Source: Bacillota bacterium (lineage in GTDB: Bacteria > Bacillota > Clostridia > Tissierellales > MES13). Taken from it: a stretch of 59,939 nucleotides of DNA. The notes beneath the pieces are model-generated. The model had not been told where the DNA came from. It ran no database searches and saw nothing but the letters and a program-made list of their open reading frames with translations. Below, in pieces: positions 16,893 to 24,483 of this stretch (its first letter is position 1; each line of letters starts with the position of its first letter). A program made the position numbers and the translations under genes. The DNA is taken from assembly GCA_009711765.1 (NCBI GenBank), contig VEND01000054.1, positions 1-59,939 of the forward strand. Direction: 5' to 3'.

Positions 16893-17984
16893 TTATCTTT
16901 TATACTTAACATTATTGACCTTTTGAAATCCTAATCCTGGATTATCATTAAGTGTAATTTTATAATCATTAAATATAGCTCCTCCATCTATTGGATCTTC
17001 TTTACATAATACCGGTCCATCTAAATCTACTTTAGTTATTATTTTCTTAGCAGCTGCAAGATGTACTGCTGCTGTAACACTAATCTTACTTTCAAGCATA
17101 CATCCTATCATACATTCTATGCCATATATTTCTGCCATAGAACATATTTTTAATGCATTGTGAATTCCTCCTGTTTTCATTAATTTAATATTTAGTAAAT
17201 CTGCTGCTCTCATTTGTATTATTTTCATAGCATCCATTGGAGAAAATACACTTTCATCTGCTAATACTGGAATATCAACATTATTAGTTACAAGTTTTAA
17301 TCCGTCAAAATCATGGGCTTGAACCGGTTGTTCAACAAGCTCAATATTTATTCCTGCATCTTCCATTTTTCTTAGGGTATATACTGCTTCTTTTGGTTTC
17401 CATCCTTGATTTGCATCTATTCTTAAATCAACATCATAACCAACTGCATCCCTTATAGCTTTCATTCTTTTAATATCTAAATCAGCATTTTTGCCTACTT
17501 TAATCTTTAATGTTTTATATCCTTCATTTATTGCTTTTATACTATCTCTAGCCATTTCATCAGGATCATTTACACTTATAGTTATATCAGTGATAATTTC
17601 TTTTCTATATCCACCTAACAACTTATAAACTGGTGCATTATATAATTGCCCAAATAAATCATATAAAGCTATATCTACTGCAGCCTTTGCACTGGTGTTT
17701 TTGACCACTGATTTATCTAGTCTTATCATTATTTCTTCTAAATTTTCAATATCCATTCCTATTAGATGTTTTTTTATATGGGTTTTTATAGCCCCTGTAA
17801 TAGCCCCTGTTGTATCTCCTGTTATTACTCCTGTTGGTGGAGCTTCCCCATAACCTATATTTCCTGTATCAGTTTCTATTTTTACTACAACATCTTCAAC
17901 ACTTTTCACTGTTCTTAGAGCTGTTTTAAATGGCCTTTTTAATGGTATCGAAAGATATCCTATTTTAATATCTGTAATTTTCAT
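16893..17984 (-). CDS. Dipeptide epimerase (enolase superfamily)
   Basis: 363-aa member of the muconate-lactonizing/L-Ala-D/L-Glu epimerase group. Cap domain at the N-terminus (PLKRPFKTALRT), then a TIM barrel with the catalytic KxK lysine pair in TLKIKVGK, metal ligands Asp in RIDANQGW, Glu in LVEQP and Asp in VLADES, and the second base lysine in NIKLMKTGG. It inverts the chirality of dipeptides such as L-Ala-D-Glu derived from cell wall, allowing their use as nutrients; exact specificity is not readable. SD AAGGAGG precedes ATG. Upstream is a leader with a strong terminator hairpin (18047-18082), so it may be attenuated. Confidence 0.9.
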   Translation of the reverse strand: MKITDIKIGYLSIPLKRPFKTALRTVKSVEDVVVKIETDTGNIGYGEAPPTGVITGDTTGAITGAIKTHIKKHLIGMDIENLEEIMIRLDKSVVKNTSAKAAVDIALYDLFGQLYNAPVYKLLGGYRKEIITDITISVNDPDEMARDSIKAINEGYKTLKIKVGKNADLDIKRMKAIRDAVGYDVDLRIDANQGWKPKEAVYTLRKMEDAGINIELVEQPVQAHDFDGLKLVTNNVDIPVLADESVFSPMDAMKIIQMRAADLLNIKLMKTGGIHNALKICSMAEIYGIECMIGCMLESKISVTAAVHLAAAKKIITKVDLDGPVLCKEDPIDGGAIFNDYKITLNDNPGLGFQKVNNVKYKR

Positions 17985-18046
17985 TAAGATCCTCCTTTTT
18001 ATTGTTAGTTAAGCTTATAATGCTAAAATTAATCAAAAATACAAAA

Positions 18047-18082
18047 AAGGCCTAATCAATGTAAATACATTAATCAGGCCTT
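18047..18082 (-). terminator. Strong terminator between the peptide gene and the epimerase gene
   Basis: On the minus strand a 16-pair stem (AAGGCCTGATTAATGT with ACATTGATTAGGCCTT, two G-U) is followed by TTTTTTGTATTTTTG. It ends the kinase-TPR-peptide operon. It also lies downstream of a candidate promoter (18145-18173) and 60 nt before the epimerase gene, so it may double as an attenuator. A small hairpin TTGTC/GACAA abuts its 5' arm. Confidence 0.88.
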
Positions 18083-18144
18083 GTCTATGACAATGTCTTG
18101 AAACATCTAAATAAACAAGTGTCTAAAATTTTCTATTTAATTAC

Positions 18145-18173
18145 ATTTTAGCATAGCATATATATTAATACAA
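18145..18173 (-). promoter_or_regulatory. Candidate epimerase promoter
   Basis: On the minus strand TTGTAT (18173-18168), a 17-nt spacer and TAAAAT (18150-18145). A start near 18138 gives a leader of about 150 nt containing the terminator at 18047-18082. Confidence 0.5.
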
Positions 18174-18197
18174 TAACTATTTCTAATTTTTACTAAA

Positions 18198-18329
18198 TTA
18201 TTGGTCTATAATACTATGTTCTAATATGTTTTTTAAAGGTGGTGGGTCAATCTGTAATGGTGTAAATATAGATATACTTAAAAATCCTATTACAAGTATC
18301 ATTGATAAAAACTTTCCGATTTTTTTCAT
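18198..18329 (-). CDS. Small secreted pro-peptide (Phr-like signal candidate)
   Basis: 43 codons, too short for routine gene finding. It starts with ATG overlapping the stop codon of the TPR gene by one base (TAATG) behind SD AAAGGGGG, so the two are translationally coupled. The product has a basic start (MKKIGK), a hydrophobic core of about 19 residues (FLSMILVIGFLSISIFTPL) and a polar tail QIDPPPLKNILEHSIIDQ, i.e. an export signal plus a short exported part. Size, layout and position just after a TPR regulator match the pro-peptides of Rap-Phr and other RRNPP quorum-sensing pairs. The mature signal would be a C-terminal 5-10-mer; the DPPP segment or the tail end are candidates. No homologue is recognised. 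Confidence 0.75.
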   Translation of the reverse strand: MKKIGKFLSMILVIGFLSISIFTPLQIDPPPLKNILEHSIIDQ

Positions 18330-19414
18330 TAATATTCCCCCTTTAACTTTTTATTTAATAAATCTTTAGCTTCCTTTATATAATCATTTTCTAAATATAA
18401 AGAAAGAATTTTATTAAAGTTTCGATTTTCATTTAAAACTTCTTTCTTTTTAGAATTTAAAATATCTTCACTTAAGGTAAAAGCACCTTTATAATTGTTT
18501 TCTTCATAATAAAAATCTAATAGCTTTGAAATAATATTTACATCTTTAGGGGATATTTCTAAAGCTTTTTTATAATATTTTTCTGTAAGATTATTATTCT
18601 TTAAATACCTATATATATTTCCTAACTCTAAATAAATATATTTTAGATAATAACTTTCTTTTGATATATTAGGTAATAAAATGACAACTTTATTAACGTA
18701 TTCTAAAATTTTTTCTTTATCATCTTTATCTTTGTATATATCAACCATATTTAAATATATAGCACATTTTTCATCATAATTATTCATATATTCTAATATC
18801 CATAATACTTGTCTATAAGTTTCTAAAGCATCAAAATATCTATGTAGTTTTATATAACAATTTGCTTTTAACATTAAAAACTTTTTCATTTCTACATAAT
18901 CAGTTTCATAAGCATAGCTTTCAGCTAAATTTATTTCTTTTAAAGCCTTTTTATATTCTTCTAACTTTTTATAACTTAATGCCCTATTATAATGTATCTT
19001 TGCCTTATATTCCTTTGGTATATCTTTACTTAAGGGAATAATCAAATTACTAAAAGTAATAGCCTCATTATATTTTTCAGTTTTTATACAGCTTACTGTT
19101 ATTTTATTTATAATTATATAACTATCATTCCTATTAGTAATAAAATGATTTTCTAAAGACTTTAAATAGTATGTATATTCTTTATTTGTATCTCCTATTT
19201 CAGAGTATAAATCACCTAATAATTCATATATTATAACTTTTTTATCATAGAACTTCCATTCCATTAATAACTTTTCTAGATCATTAATATATTTATCTTC
19301 AATATTAAAACTATCTAAATTTATCCTCTTTTTTAACTCACTGATATAAATATCTACTACTCTTTCAGCATCTTCTTTTTTTTCTATTTCTAAAAAATCT
19401 ATTTTTTTTAGCAT
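18329..19414 (-). CDS. TPR-repeat regulator (Rap-like, no HTH)
   Basis: 361-aa soluble protein made almost entirely of tetratricopeptide helical pairs, e.g. YNRALSYKKLEEYKKALKEI and YLELGNIYRYLKNNNLTEKYY. There is no N-terminal helix-turn-helix, so it is not a PlcR/Rgg-type DNA-binding receptor. The plan, an N-terminal helical region of about 70 residues plus TPRs (about 75-350), and the length resemble Bacillus Rap proteins, which bind an imported peptide and inhibit a phosphorelay partner. It lies 42 nt after a histidine kinase gene and overlaps the pro-peptide gene. The likely role is a peptide-controlled modulator of the kinase or its response regulator (inference). SD GGAGGTG is 6 nt from ATG. 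Confidence 0.8.
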   Translation of the reverse strand: MLKKIDFLEIEKKEDAERVVDIYISELKKRINLDSFNIEDKYINDLEKLLMEWKFYDKKVIIYELLGDLYSEIGDTNKEYTYYLKSLENHFITNRNDSYIIINKITVSCIKTEKYNEAITFSNLIIPLSKDIPKEYKAKIHYNRALSYKKLEEYKKALKEINLAESYAYETDYVEMKKFLMLKANCYIKLHRYFDALETYRQVLWILEYMNNYDEKCAIYLNMVDIYKDKDDKEKILEYVNKVVILLPNISKESYYLKYIYLELGNIYRYLKNNNLTEKYYKKALEISPKDVNIISKLLDFYYEENNYKGAFTLSEDILNSKKKEVLNENRNFNKILSLYLENDYIKEAKDLLNKKLKGEY

Positions 19415-19456
19415 ATTAACACCTCCTTAAATTTTCTATTAGTTTGGTGTATGTAA

Positions 19457-21364
19457 TTATAAATAAATATCAGAAAATTCTATGTTAATCTTTTCAATTC
19501 TATTATTATATATATCTTTTTTAATTCCTGTTTGTTTTAAAATAGTAATAGGAAGTCTTATAATAAATTTAGTCCAGTTATTATATTCACTTTCTACTGT
19601 GATTTTACCATCATGAAGTTCAACTAGTCCTTTCACTATAGATAATCCAACTCCACTACCTTCTTGTTTTCTTGTAAGGGATTTATCAGCTTGACCTAAT
19701 CTATCAAATATAATTTCTTTTTTTTCTTCATTTATTCCAATTCCCGTATCTTTAACTGAAATAATAACTTCTTTATCCTGTTTAGTTATTTTTAATTCTA
19801 TTTTATCTCCTTCATTTGTAAATTTAATAGCATTAGATAACAAGTTTAGAACTATCCTTTCCATAGCATCAGAATCAATAGCTGTATTTATAACCTCTTT
19901 ATCTGTATCAAAAACAAATTTTATATTTCTATTACTCATATAATCAACAACAGATGTGGTTATATCTTCAATTAAGCCTACAATATTTAAATTCTCTTTT
20001 CTCAATCTATAAAAACCTGAATCTATTTTAGTAATATCTATCATATTATTAATAAGTCTAAGTAAACGATAGCAATTTTGTCTCATAGTTTTAATATATT
20101 TTTTCATTTTATTATCAATATCTATATCTTTATTATTAATTTGTGTATTCATTAATTGGACTGTAGCTAGTATTATATTTAAAGGTGTTCTAAATTCATG
20201 GGATAAATTTGCAAAAAATTCAGTTGTTAACTTATTATATTCAACTGCATCTATAAGTTTTTTTTCTGCTATTTTTCTAAGTTTGATTTCTTTTTTTCTT
20301 TTAGTAATATCCCTTATTACTGTATATGATATAAGTCTTCCCTCATGGGGAAATACTGAAGATTTTACTTGAACATCTTTTATATCTCCCTGTTTTGTTA
20401 TTACTTTAGCTTCATATAAAGGAGTGGTATTTTTATTTTCTATCATTTTTTTATATTCTCTTTTATAAGTACTATGATAATCTGGATGTATATATTTAAA
20501 TAAACTATCTTCTTTTATATCCAAATAATCACTAATATTTAATAACTCTATTCCCTTCTTATTTGCACTTATTATCTTACCATATTCATGTAAGTAAACT
20601 GCATCCGGAGAATTTTCATATAATTTTCTATATCGCTGTCTGCTCTCATATAATTTTTTTACTAAGTTCTTTTGTATTGAAACATCACTTAATATATTTA
20701 AAATAGAAGTTTCCTCTTTTTTATTTATAACAGATTTTTTTACTTTAAAAGTTTTTTCATCTTTTTTTATATTTAGAGATATATTTTCTAACTCATTCTC
20801 AATTAAAATCTTATCTGCTTTTTTAAACTTTTCTTTTGCTTCCTTACCAAATAATTTCCATATACTTTTATTTATTATATCAATTCCATTAAAATATTTA
20901 ATAAACCTTTCATTATAGTCTAAAAGGTTTCCTTTAGAGTCAGTAATATATGCAGGTTCAGTTAAAGCATTGAGTATTTCATTTTGTGAATGTTTTTTTT
21001 CTTCACTAAATTTTTCAGTATCATCTCTAAATACCCATATCATACTTTTAGTATTCTTATCATCATATAACAACCTATGTGTCATTTTAATAACTTGTCC
21101 ATTATTTAAATAAAGAACTTTTTCATATTCTAATTTTTTTAAGTTTTCAGGATACTTTAAATCTATTTTATAAGAATTTCTTATTCGTTTATTTATTATT
21201 GAATTTAGTAATCCAATATTATCATAATTTACAATTCCCCATATATTATTGAATTTTTCGTTCTTATATAAAATTTTGTTTTCTTCATTGACAGCCAAAA
21301 AACCTACATCGGTTAAAGTTAAATCTAATATTGATTTTTCAATAACCTGTTTATTATTGGTCAT
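19457..21364 (-). CDS. Soluble multi-PAS sensor histidine kinase (orphan, sporulation-kinase-like)
   Basis: 635 aa with no transmembrane segment. Three PAS-like domains (about 10-118, 125-230 and 240-355) are followed by HisKA with the H-box FANLSHEFRTPLNIIL (phosphorylated H389), N-box LNLLSNAIKFTNEG, and ATP-lid motifs DTGIGI and GSGVGLSIVKG. The architecture recalls cytosolic sporulation kinases such as KinA and clostridial Spo0A kinases. No response regulator gene is next to it, so it is an orphan. It heads the kinase-TPR-peptide operon and has a sigma-H-type promoter upstream (21400-21428). SD GAGGTG is about 6 nt before ATG. Its target cannot be read from sequence; Spo0A is the leading guess. 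Confidence 0.88.
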   Translation of the reverse strand: MTNNKQVIEKSILDLTLTDVGFLAVNEENKILYKNEKFNNIWGIVNYDNIGLLNSIINKRIRNSYKIDLKYPENLKKLEYEKVLYLNNGQVIKMTHRLLYDDKNTKSMIWVFRDDTEKFSEEKKHSQNEILNALTEPAYITDSKGNLLDYNERFIKYFNGIDIINKSIWKLFGKEAKEKFKKADKILIENELENISLNIKKDEKTFKVKKSVINKKEETSILNILSDVSIQKNLVKKLYESRQRYRKLYENSPDAVYLHEYGKIISANKKGIELLNISDYLDIKEDSLFKYIHPDYHSTYKREYKKMIENKNTTPLYEAKVITKQGDIKDVQVKSSVFPHEGRLISYTVIRDITKRKKEIKLRKIAEKKLIDAVEYNKLTTEFFANLSHEFRTPLNIILATVQLMNTQINNKDIDIDNKMKKYIKTMRQNCYRLLRLINNMIDITKIDSGFYRLRKENLNIVGLIEDITTSVVDYMSNRNIKFVFDTDKEVINTAIDSDAMERIVLNLLSNAIKFTNEGDKIELKITKQDKEVIISVKDTGIGINEEKKEIIFDRLGQADKSLTRKQEGSGVGLSIVKGLVELHDGKITVESEYNNWTKFIIRLPITILKQTGIKKDIYNNRIEKINIEFSDIYL

Positions 21365-21399
21365 TTAAAACACCTCTTTATTTTTCTACCTAATATTAC

Positions 21400-21428
21400 A
21401 TATTCTCTCACATTGGAAAATTTCCTCT
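21400..21428 (-). promoter_or_regulatory. Sigma-H-type promoter for the kinase-TPR-peptide operon
   Basis: On the minus strand AGAGGAAAT (21428-21420), 11 nt and AGAGAATAT (21408-21400) match every position of the Bacillus sigma-H consensus RnAGGAwWW, N11-12, RnnGAATww as I remember it. The predicted start lies about 30 nt upstream of the kinase ATG. In Bacillus, phr peptide genes and phosphorelay components are sigma-H dependent. Confidence 0.65.
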
Positions 21429-21463
21429 TTATTTGTAATATTTTTATTATATTATAAAAAAAA

Positions 21464-21483
21464 GGCTACCTTAAAAGGTAGCC
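21464..21483 (-). terminator. Terminator of the arsR-type gene
   Basis: GGCTACCTT (21464-21472) pairs with AAGGTAGCC (21475-21483). On the minus strand it runs into TTTTTTT just after the regulator stop codon. Confidence 0.85.
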
Positions 21484-21491
21484 ATAAATTT

Positions 21492-21809
21492 TTATTTATC
21501 ACAACAACTATTTTTTTTAACTCTATTACAAATGCATTCTTCTTTATAAGTAGTAATATGTTTAATAAAGTCTAATACTTCGTTTACTACTTCTTCATTT
21601 ATTGAGTATATCATCCATTTTCCTTTTTTATGTCCATTAACTAAACCTGAACTCTTAAGTATTTTCATATGATGTGAAATAGTTGGTTGCGTCAAATCAA
21701 GTCCCTTTATGATATCACAAGCACATAACTCACCACAAGAAAGCATATCTAATATTAGTAATCTGCTTTTGTCTGATAGTGCTTTGAAAATTTCTATTTT
21801 ATCCTCCAT
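21492..21809 (-). CDS. ArsR/SmtB family metalloregulator
   Basis: 105-aa winged-helix repressor. The recognition region LTQPTISHHMKILKSSGLV is typical. The helix before it holds GELCACDII, a Cys-x-Cys pair like the arsenite-sensing ELCVCDL motif of ArsR. The C-terminus adds four more cysteines (EECICNRVKKNSCCDK), so a thiol metal(loid) site is likely. No arsenic gene is adjacent on its strand; the nearest arsB-like transporter is at 46829. It may act on its own promoter, where short AT repeats occur at 21820-21870. SD GGAGTG precedes ATG. Confidence 0.88.
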   Translation of the reverse strand: MEDKIEIFKALSDKSRLLILDMLSCGELCACDIIKGLDLTQPTISHHMKILKSSGLVNGHKKGKWMIYSINEEVVNEVLDFIKHITTYKEECICNRVKKNSCCDK

Positions 21810-21941
21810 ATTATCACTCCATTATATTAGTATATATGAATATTAGAAGTTCTGATATATGTAAATATTTTTATCTTAACTTCATATATTTATCATAGAT
21901 TTCTTTCTAAATGTTTATTACTCCTACATTTTTAACACTCT

Positions 21942-22181
21942 TTATTTTCGTAATGTAGAAAAACTACCTACTATAAGTAATATTGCACCGAGCCATCTAA
22001 AAGTAGTTGTATATTCTTTTATCATTATTAAATACCTTTCTGTATCCATACTTCCAAATTTTAATAAATAGTCATTAGCAAGAGATTTGCCTATATTAAC
22101 ACTTTTAATTAGAATAATTAAACCTATTATTGAAACTATCCCTGAAATTAGTCTTAAGATTATATCTTTATCTAACTTCAT
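21942..22181 (-). CDS. Small two-helix membrane protein, unknown
   Basis: 79 aa from ATG 22181, chosen because the SD GGGGTG lies 6 nt upstream. Two hydrophobic segments (about residues 8-28 and 57-75) flank a soluble loop DYLLKFGSMDTERYLIMI. I do not recognise the family. It lies between the arsR-type gene and a dead dps gene; no terminator was seen after it, so weak read-through into arsR is possible. Confidence 0.6.
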   Translation of the reverse strand: MKLDKDIILRLISGIVSIIGLIILIKSVNIGKSLANDYLLKFGSMDTERYLIMIKEYTTTFRWLGAILLIVGSFSTLRK

Positions 22182-22250
22182 ATAATCACCCCTCATATGC
22201 CTTTATTATATAACTACTAAATAGGGGAATCAAATATTTTTTAAAAATTG

Positions 22251-22272
22251 AAATCCAGTATATACTGGATTT
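22251..22272 (-). terminator. Terminator of the dps remnant
   Basis: Perfect 22-bp palindrome, AAATCCAGTAT followed by its reverse complement, directly after the original dps stop codon (22272-22274). A similar GTCCAGTAT hairpin occurs at 26605-26626. Confidence 0.6.
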
Positions 22273-22649
22273 TATCTATCAAGATAAGCTCTAAACATCC
22301 ATATATTTTTTTCATAGAAACCAATAACATCGCCTAATTATACTAACGTATACTCATCATTATTAGCTTCTGCTAAATTAGCTGTTTCCCTAATATCTTT
22401 TAATATAGTTTCAAAATCATTTATTAATATTTGAGCTATAGTTGAAGGATTAATATCTTCATTTGGAGCTTCTTTTACTATAGCAACCTTAATATACTCC
22501 CTCATTGAAGCGAGTGGGTAATATTCAAGCATTTTTATTCTTTCAGCTATCACATCAAACTGTTCTGCTTTTACATTATAAAGTTCTTCTAACTCTTCAT
22601 GAAAATCATAAAATCCTATACCAACAAAACTTAAAATATCTGATAGTTT
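22272..22649 (-). pseudogene. dps: Decayed dps (DNA-protecting ferritin-like) gene
   Basis: In one reading frame the minus strand gives clear Dps sequence: FYDFHEELEELYNVKAEQFD, VIAERIKMLEYYPLASMREY, then IKVAIVKEAPNEDI. After a TAA stop (22338-22340) it continues in frame with LGDVIGFYEKNIWMFRAYLDR, the normal Dps C-terminus, ending at 22272. The N-terminal part is damaged too: only KLSDILSF remains before GIGFYDF, without the His-x-x-x-Trp ferroxidase helix (usually like YVKLHNYHWNV) and without a start codon. At least two lesions, so loss of function is likely. A PerR-like AT palindrome (TTATAATGATATTAT, 22673-22687) lies upstream. Confidence 0.85.
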
Positions 22650-22850
22650 TTAAAAGCATGAAACTTTAAAACTTATAATGATATTATGTTATAAAATATA
22701 TTATTTTGTATTAAAACTTTAATTTTTTACGACAAATATTTTCCCGGGTAATATTATGTAATAATATTAGGAATAACAATGAATATATTTACTTACAAAA
22801 TATCTAAAGTTTTTTATTATAAGTTATGAATGTGAAGTTTAGTGCAAATT
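22650..22850. other. Intergenic region upstream of the dps remnant
   Basis: Very AT-rich. It holds the PerR-like palindrome at 22673-22687 and a CCCGGG at 22743-22748. I see no reading frame with a ribosome site and no RNA motif I can name. Confidence 0.4.
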
Positions 22851-22882
22851 AAAAAGACTTTTGTAAATACAAAAGTCTTTTT
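22851..22882 (-). terminator. Terminator of the candidate selenoprotein gene
   Basis: AAAAAGACTTTTGTA (22851-22865) pairs with TACAAAAGTCTTTTT (22868-22882). It lies 11 nt beyond the stop codon at 22893. Confidence 0.88.
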
Positions 22883-22892
22883 ATAATAATTT

Positions 22893-23186
22893 TCAATTCA
22901 TTTTTATACCTCTTACCCCTATAAAAGGTGATAAAAAAGGTAGTTTTAGTTTCTTATATATACTCACTTTTTCATCTAATTTTAATCCTTTATTAATAAA
23001 TACTTTTACTCCTCTATAATCATATTGATTATATTTATCTTTCTTTTTGAAATTTCTCACTTTCTCTACACGGAGACTTTTAGATATTGACTTAGCTCAC
23101 CCTTGACAGGATAATTTTATATCAATTAAAACATCTAAATTATTATTTTTTAAATAATTTAAAACATCATTATCAACTACTATCAT
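22893..23186 (-). CDS. Candidate selenoprotein, HesB-like / CC-Se motif family
   Basis: 97-codon frame interrupted only by an in-frame TGA at 23097-23099, codon 30. Reading it as selenocysteine gives a C27-x-x-U30 motif (LSCQGU). The part after UGA keeps the look of a small HesB-related family in which clostridial members are known selenoproteins: DKYNQYDYRGVKVFINKGLK and FIGVRGIKM recall the YdVDGIKVYV...L.V.GI pattern I remember. Start ATG 23186 fits SD GGAG at 8 nt; the ATG at 23192 is too close. A weak stem-loop (TCTC/GAGA, loop CGTGTA, 23063-23076) lies 20 nt after the UGA, where bacterial SECIS elements sit, with GU early in the loop. Terminator and operator are intact. A true nonsense mutation is the alternative, given the dead dps nearby. 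Function: thiol or selenol redox chemistry, unknown. Confidence 0.62.
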
Positions 23187-23202
23187 TTTCATCTCTCCTC
23201 TC

Positions 23203-23230
23203 TACCCTATAGGGGTATACCTTTATTATA
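23203..23230 (-). promoter_or_regulatory. CsoR/CstR-like operator over the selenoprotein promoter
   Basis: TACCCTATAGGGGTA (23203-23217) is a near-palindrome of the C/G-rich type bound by the CsoR family (copper CsoR, persulfide CstR, nickel InrS). On the minus strand TATAAT lies at 23230-23225, so the operator covers the expected start site and the SD follows it. In this AT-rich genome such a G/C block stands out. No CsoR-family gene is in the window. Confidence 0.6.
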
Positions 23231-23342
23231 CGTCATATTATTAAATTTTGAAAGTAAAAATTTTGTAAATAATACTTGAAAGTTTTGGTATTATGATATA
23301 ATTTTAAATATATGAGTAAATATTATTTTATGGAGTGACAAT

Positions 23343-24470
23343 ATGTTTAAACCCATTATAAATAACATGTTTTTAATAATATCATTTATGTATATAACAA
23401 TAAAACTTAAAAATATCATTATTATTAAAACCAAAAATAAATCTATTATAAAAAGACTAACACCCTTAGCTTATAGTATTTTGTCAATTTTAATTATGCA
23501 ATATCCCCTTTCTTATAAGGGAATAATATTTGATTTAAGAACAGTACCAATATTTTTAGTCTCCTATAGATTAGGTTTTAAAGCTGGGATTTTAACTAGT
23601 ATTTTACCTATAATTTATAGGTTATTTTTAGGTGGAAGTACTACTTTACAAGGTGTTTTATTAGGTATTTTATTACCTAGTATTTTAGGTTCTTTCTTTT
23701 ATAGAAAAGAAAAAACTAACCACTTAATTGCAAAAATTACTATAAAAAAATTGCTATTAACTTTTTTATCTTTTCATTTTGTTCATAAATTTTTACTTTT
23801 AATAACATTAGATATAACTATTGGATTTTGGTTTAAAATAAGTTCTATTATGATATTAACATCTACTATTTCTATATTATGTATAGCTTTAATGATTAAC
23901 GATGATAGAGAAAATATAAATCTACACAAAGGATTGAAGTATTTATCTAATCATGACTATTTAACTACATTACCTAATTTAAGATATTTTAAATCTAAAG
24001 TAAACAATTTATTAGAAAATGATGTGCCTTTAGTTATTGCTATGTTAGATATTGATTATTTTAAAATATATAATGATACTAATGGACACCCTGCCGGAGA
24101 TGAAGTTTTAAGAAGTTTAGCTCAATTATTAAAAGATAATACAAGAACTAATATGAGAAGGTATAAAGATTATATTGCAAGATATGGTGGAGAAGAATTT
24201 ATTATTTGTTTTAGTGATATTAATAATATAGATTTTTCTTATAAATTAGCTGAAAGGATCCGTAAATCTATTGAAAATTATCCATTTAAAAAAGAAGATT
24301 CTCAACCAATGGATACACTAACAGTATCCATTGGTTTAAGTACAATTAGTTATAAAAAGGATCTAGATAAACTTATAAAAGAGGCAGATAAAGCCTTATA
24401 TGTTTCTAAATCTAATGGTAAAAATTGTGTATCAATTTTTAATGAAGATACTTTACCTAAAAATACTTAA
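23343..24470 (+). CDS. Membrane diguanylate cyclase (5TM-LytS-like sensor plus GGDEF)
   Basis: 375 aa. An N-terminal half with several hydrophobic helices (about 1-185) resembles the 5TM receptor of LytS-type proteins (YPLSYKGIIFDLRTVPIFL; RLGFKAGILTSILPIIYRLFLGG). The C-terminal GGDEF domain (about 205-370) has an intact active site GGEEF and the product-inhibition motif RYKD five residues before it, so it should make cyclic di-GMP and be feedback controlled. ATG 23343 has only a weak SD (GGAGTG). The gene ends in a palindrome shared with the convergent kinase gene. Confidence 0.88.
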   Translation: MFKPIINNMFLIISFMYITIKLKNIIIIKTKNKSIIKRLTPLAYSILSILIMQYPLSYKGIIFDLRTVPIFLVSYRLGFKAGILTSILPIIYRLFLGGSTTLQGVLLGILLPSILGSFFYRKEKTNHLIAKITIKKLLLTFLSFHFVHKFLLLITLDITIGFWFKISSIMILTSTISILCIALMINDDRENINLHKGLKYLSNHDYLTTLPNLRYFKSKVNNLLENDVPLVIAMLDIDYFKIYNDTNGHPAGDEVLRSLAQLLKDNTRTNMRRYKDYIARYGGEEFIICFSDINNIDFSYKLAERIRKSIENYPFKKEDSQPMDTLTVSIGLSTISYKKDLDKLIKEADKALYVSKSNGKNCVSIFNEDTLPKNT

Positions 24471-24483
24471 GTATTTTTAGGTA
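24454..24483. repeat. 30-bp perfect palindrome shared by two convergent gene ends
   Basis: TACCTAAAAATACTT and its exact reverse complement meet at 24468/24469. The palindrome encodes the last residues and stop of both convergent genes, so both proteins end in LPKNT, and the two coding regions overlap by 4 bp. As RNA it folds into a 13-15 pair hairpin on either strand and is the only candidate terminator for both genes, although it lacks a clean U-run. Confidence 0.9.

Noticed and set aside
22338-22553. Intact-looking 71-codon gene
   Set aside because: It is the middle of a broken dps; recognisable Dps sequence continues past both its start and its stop.
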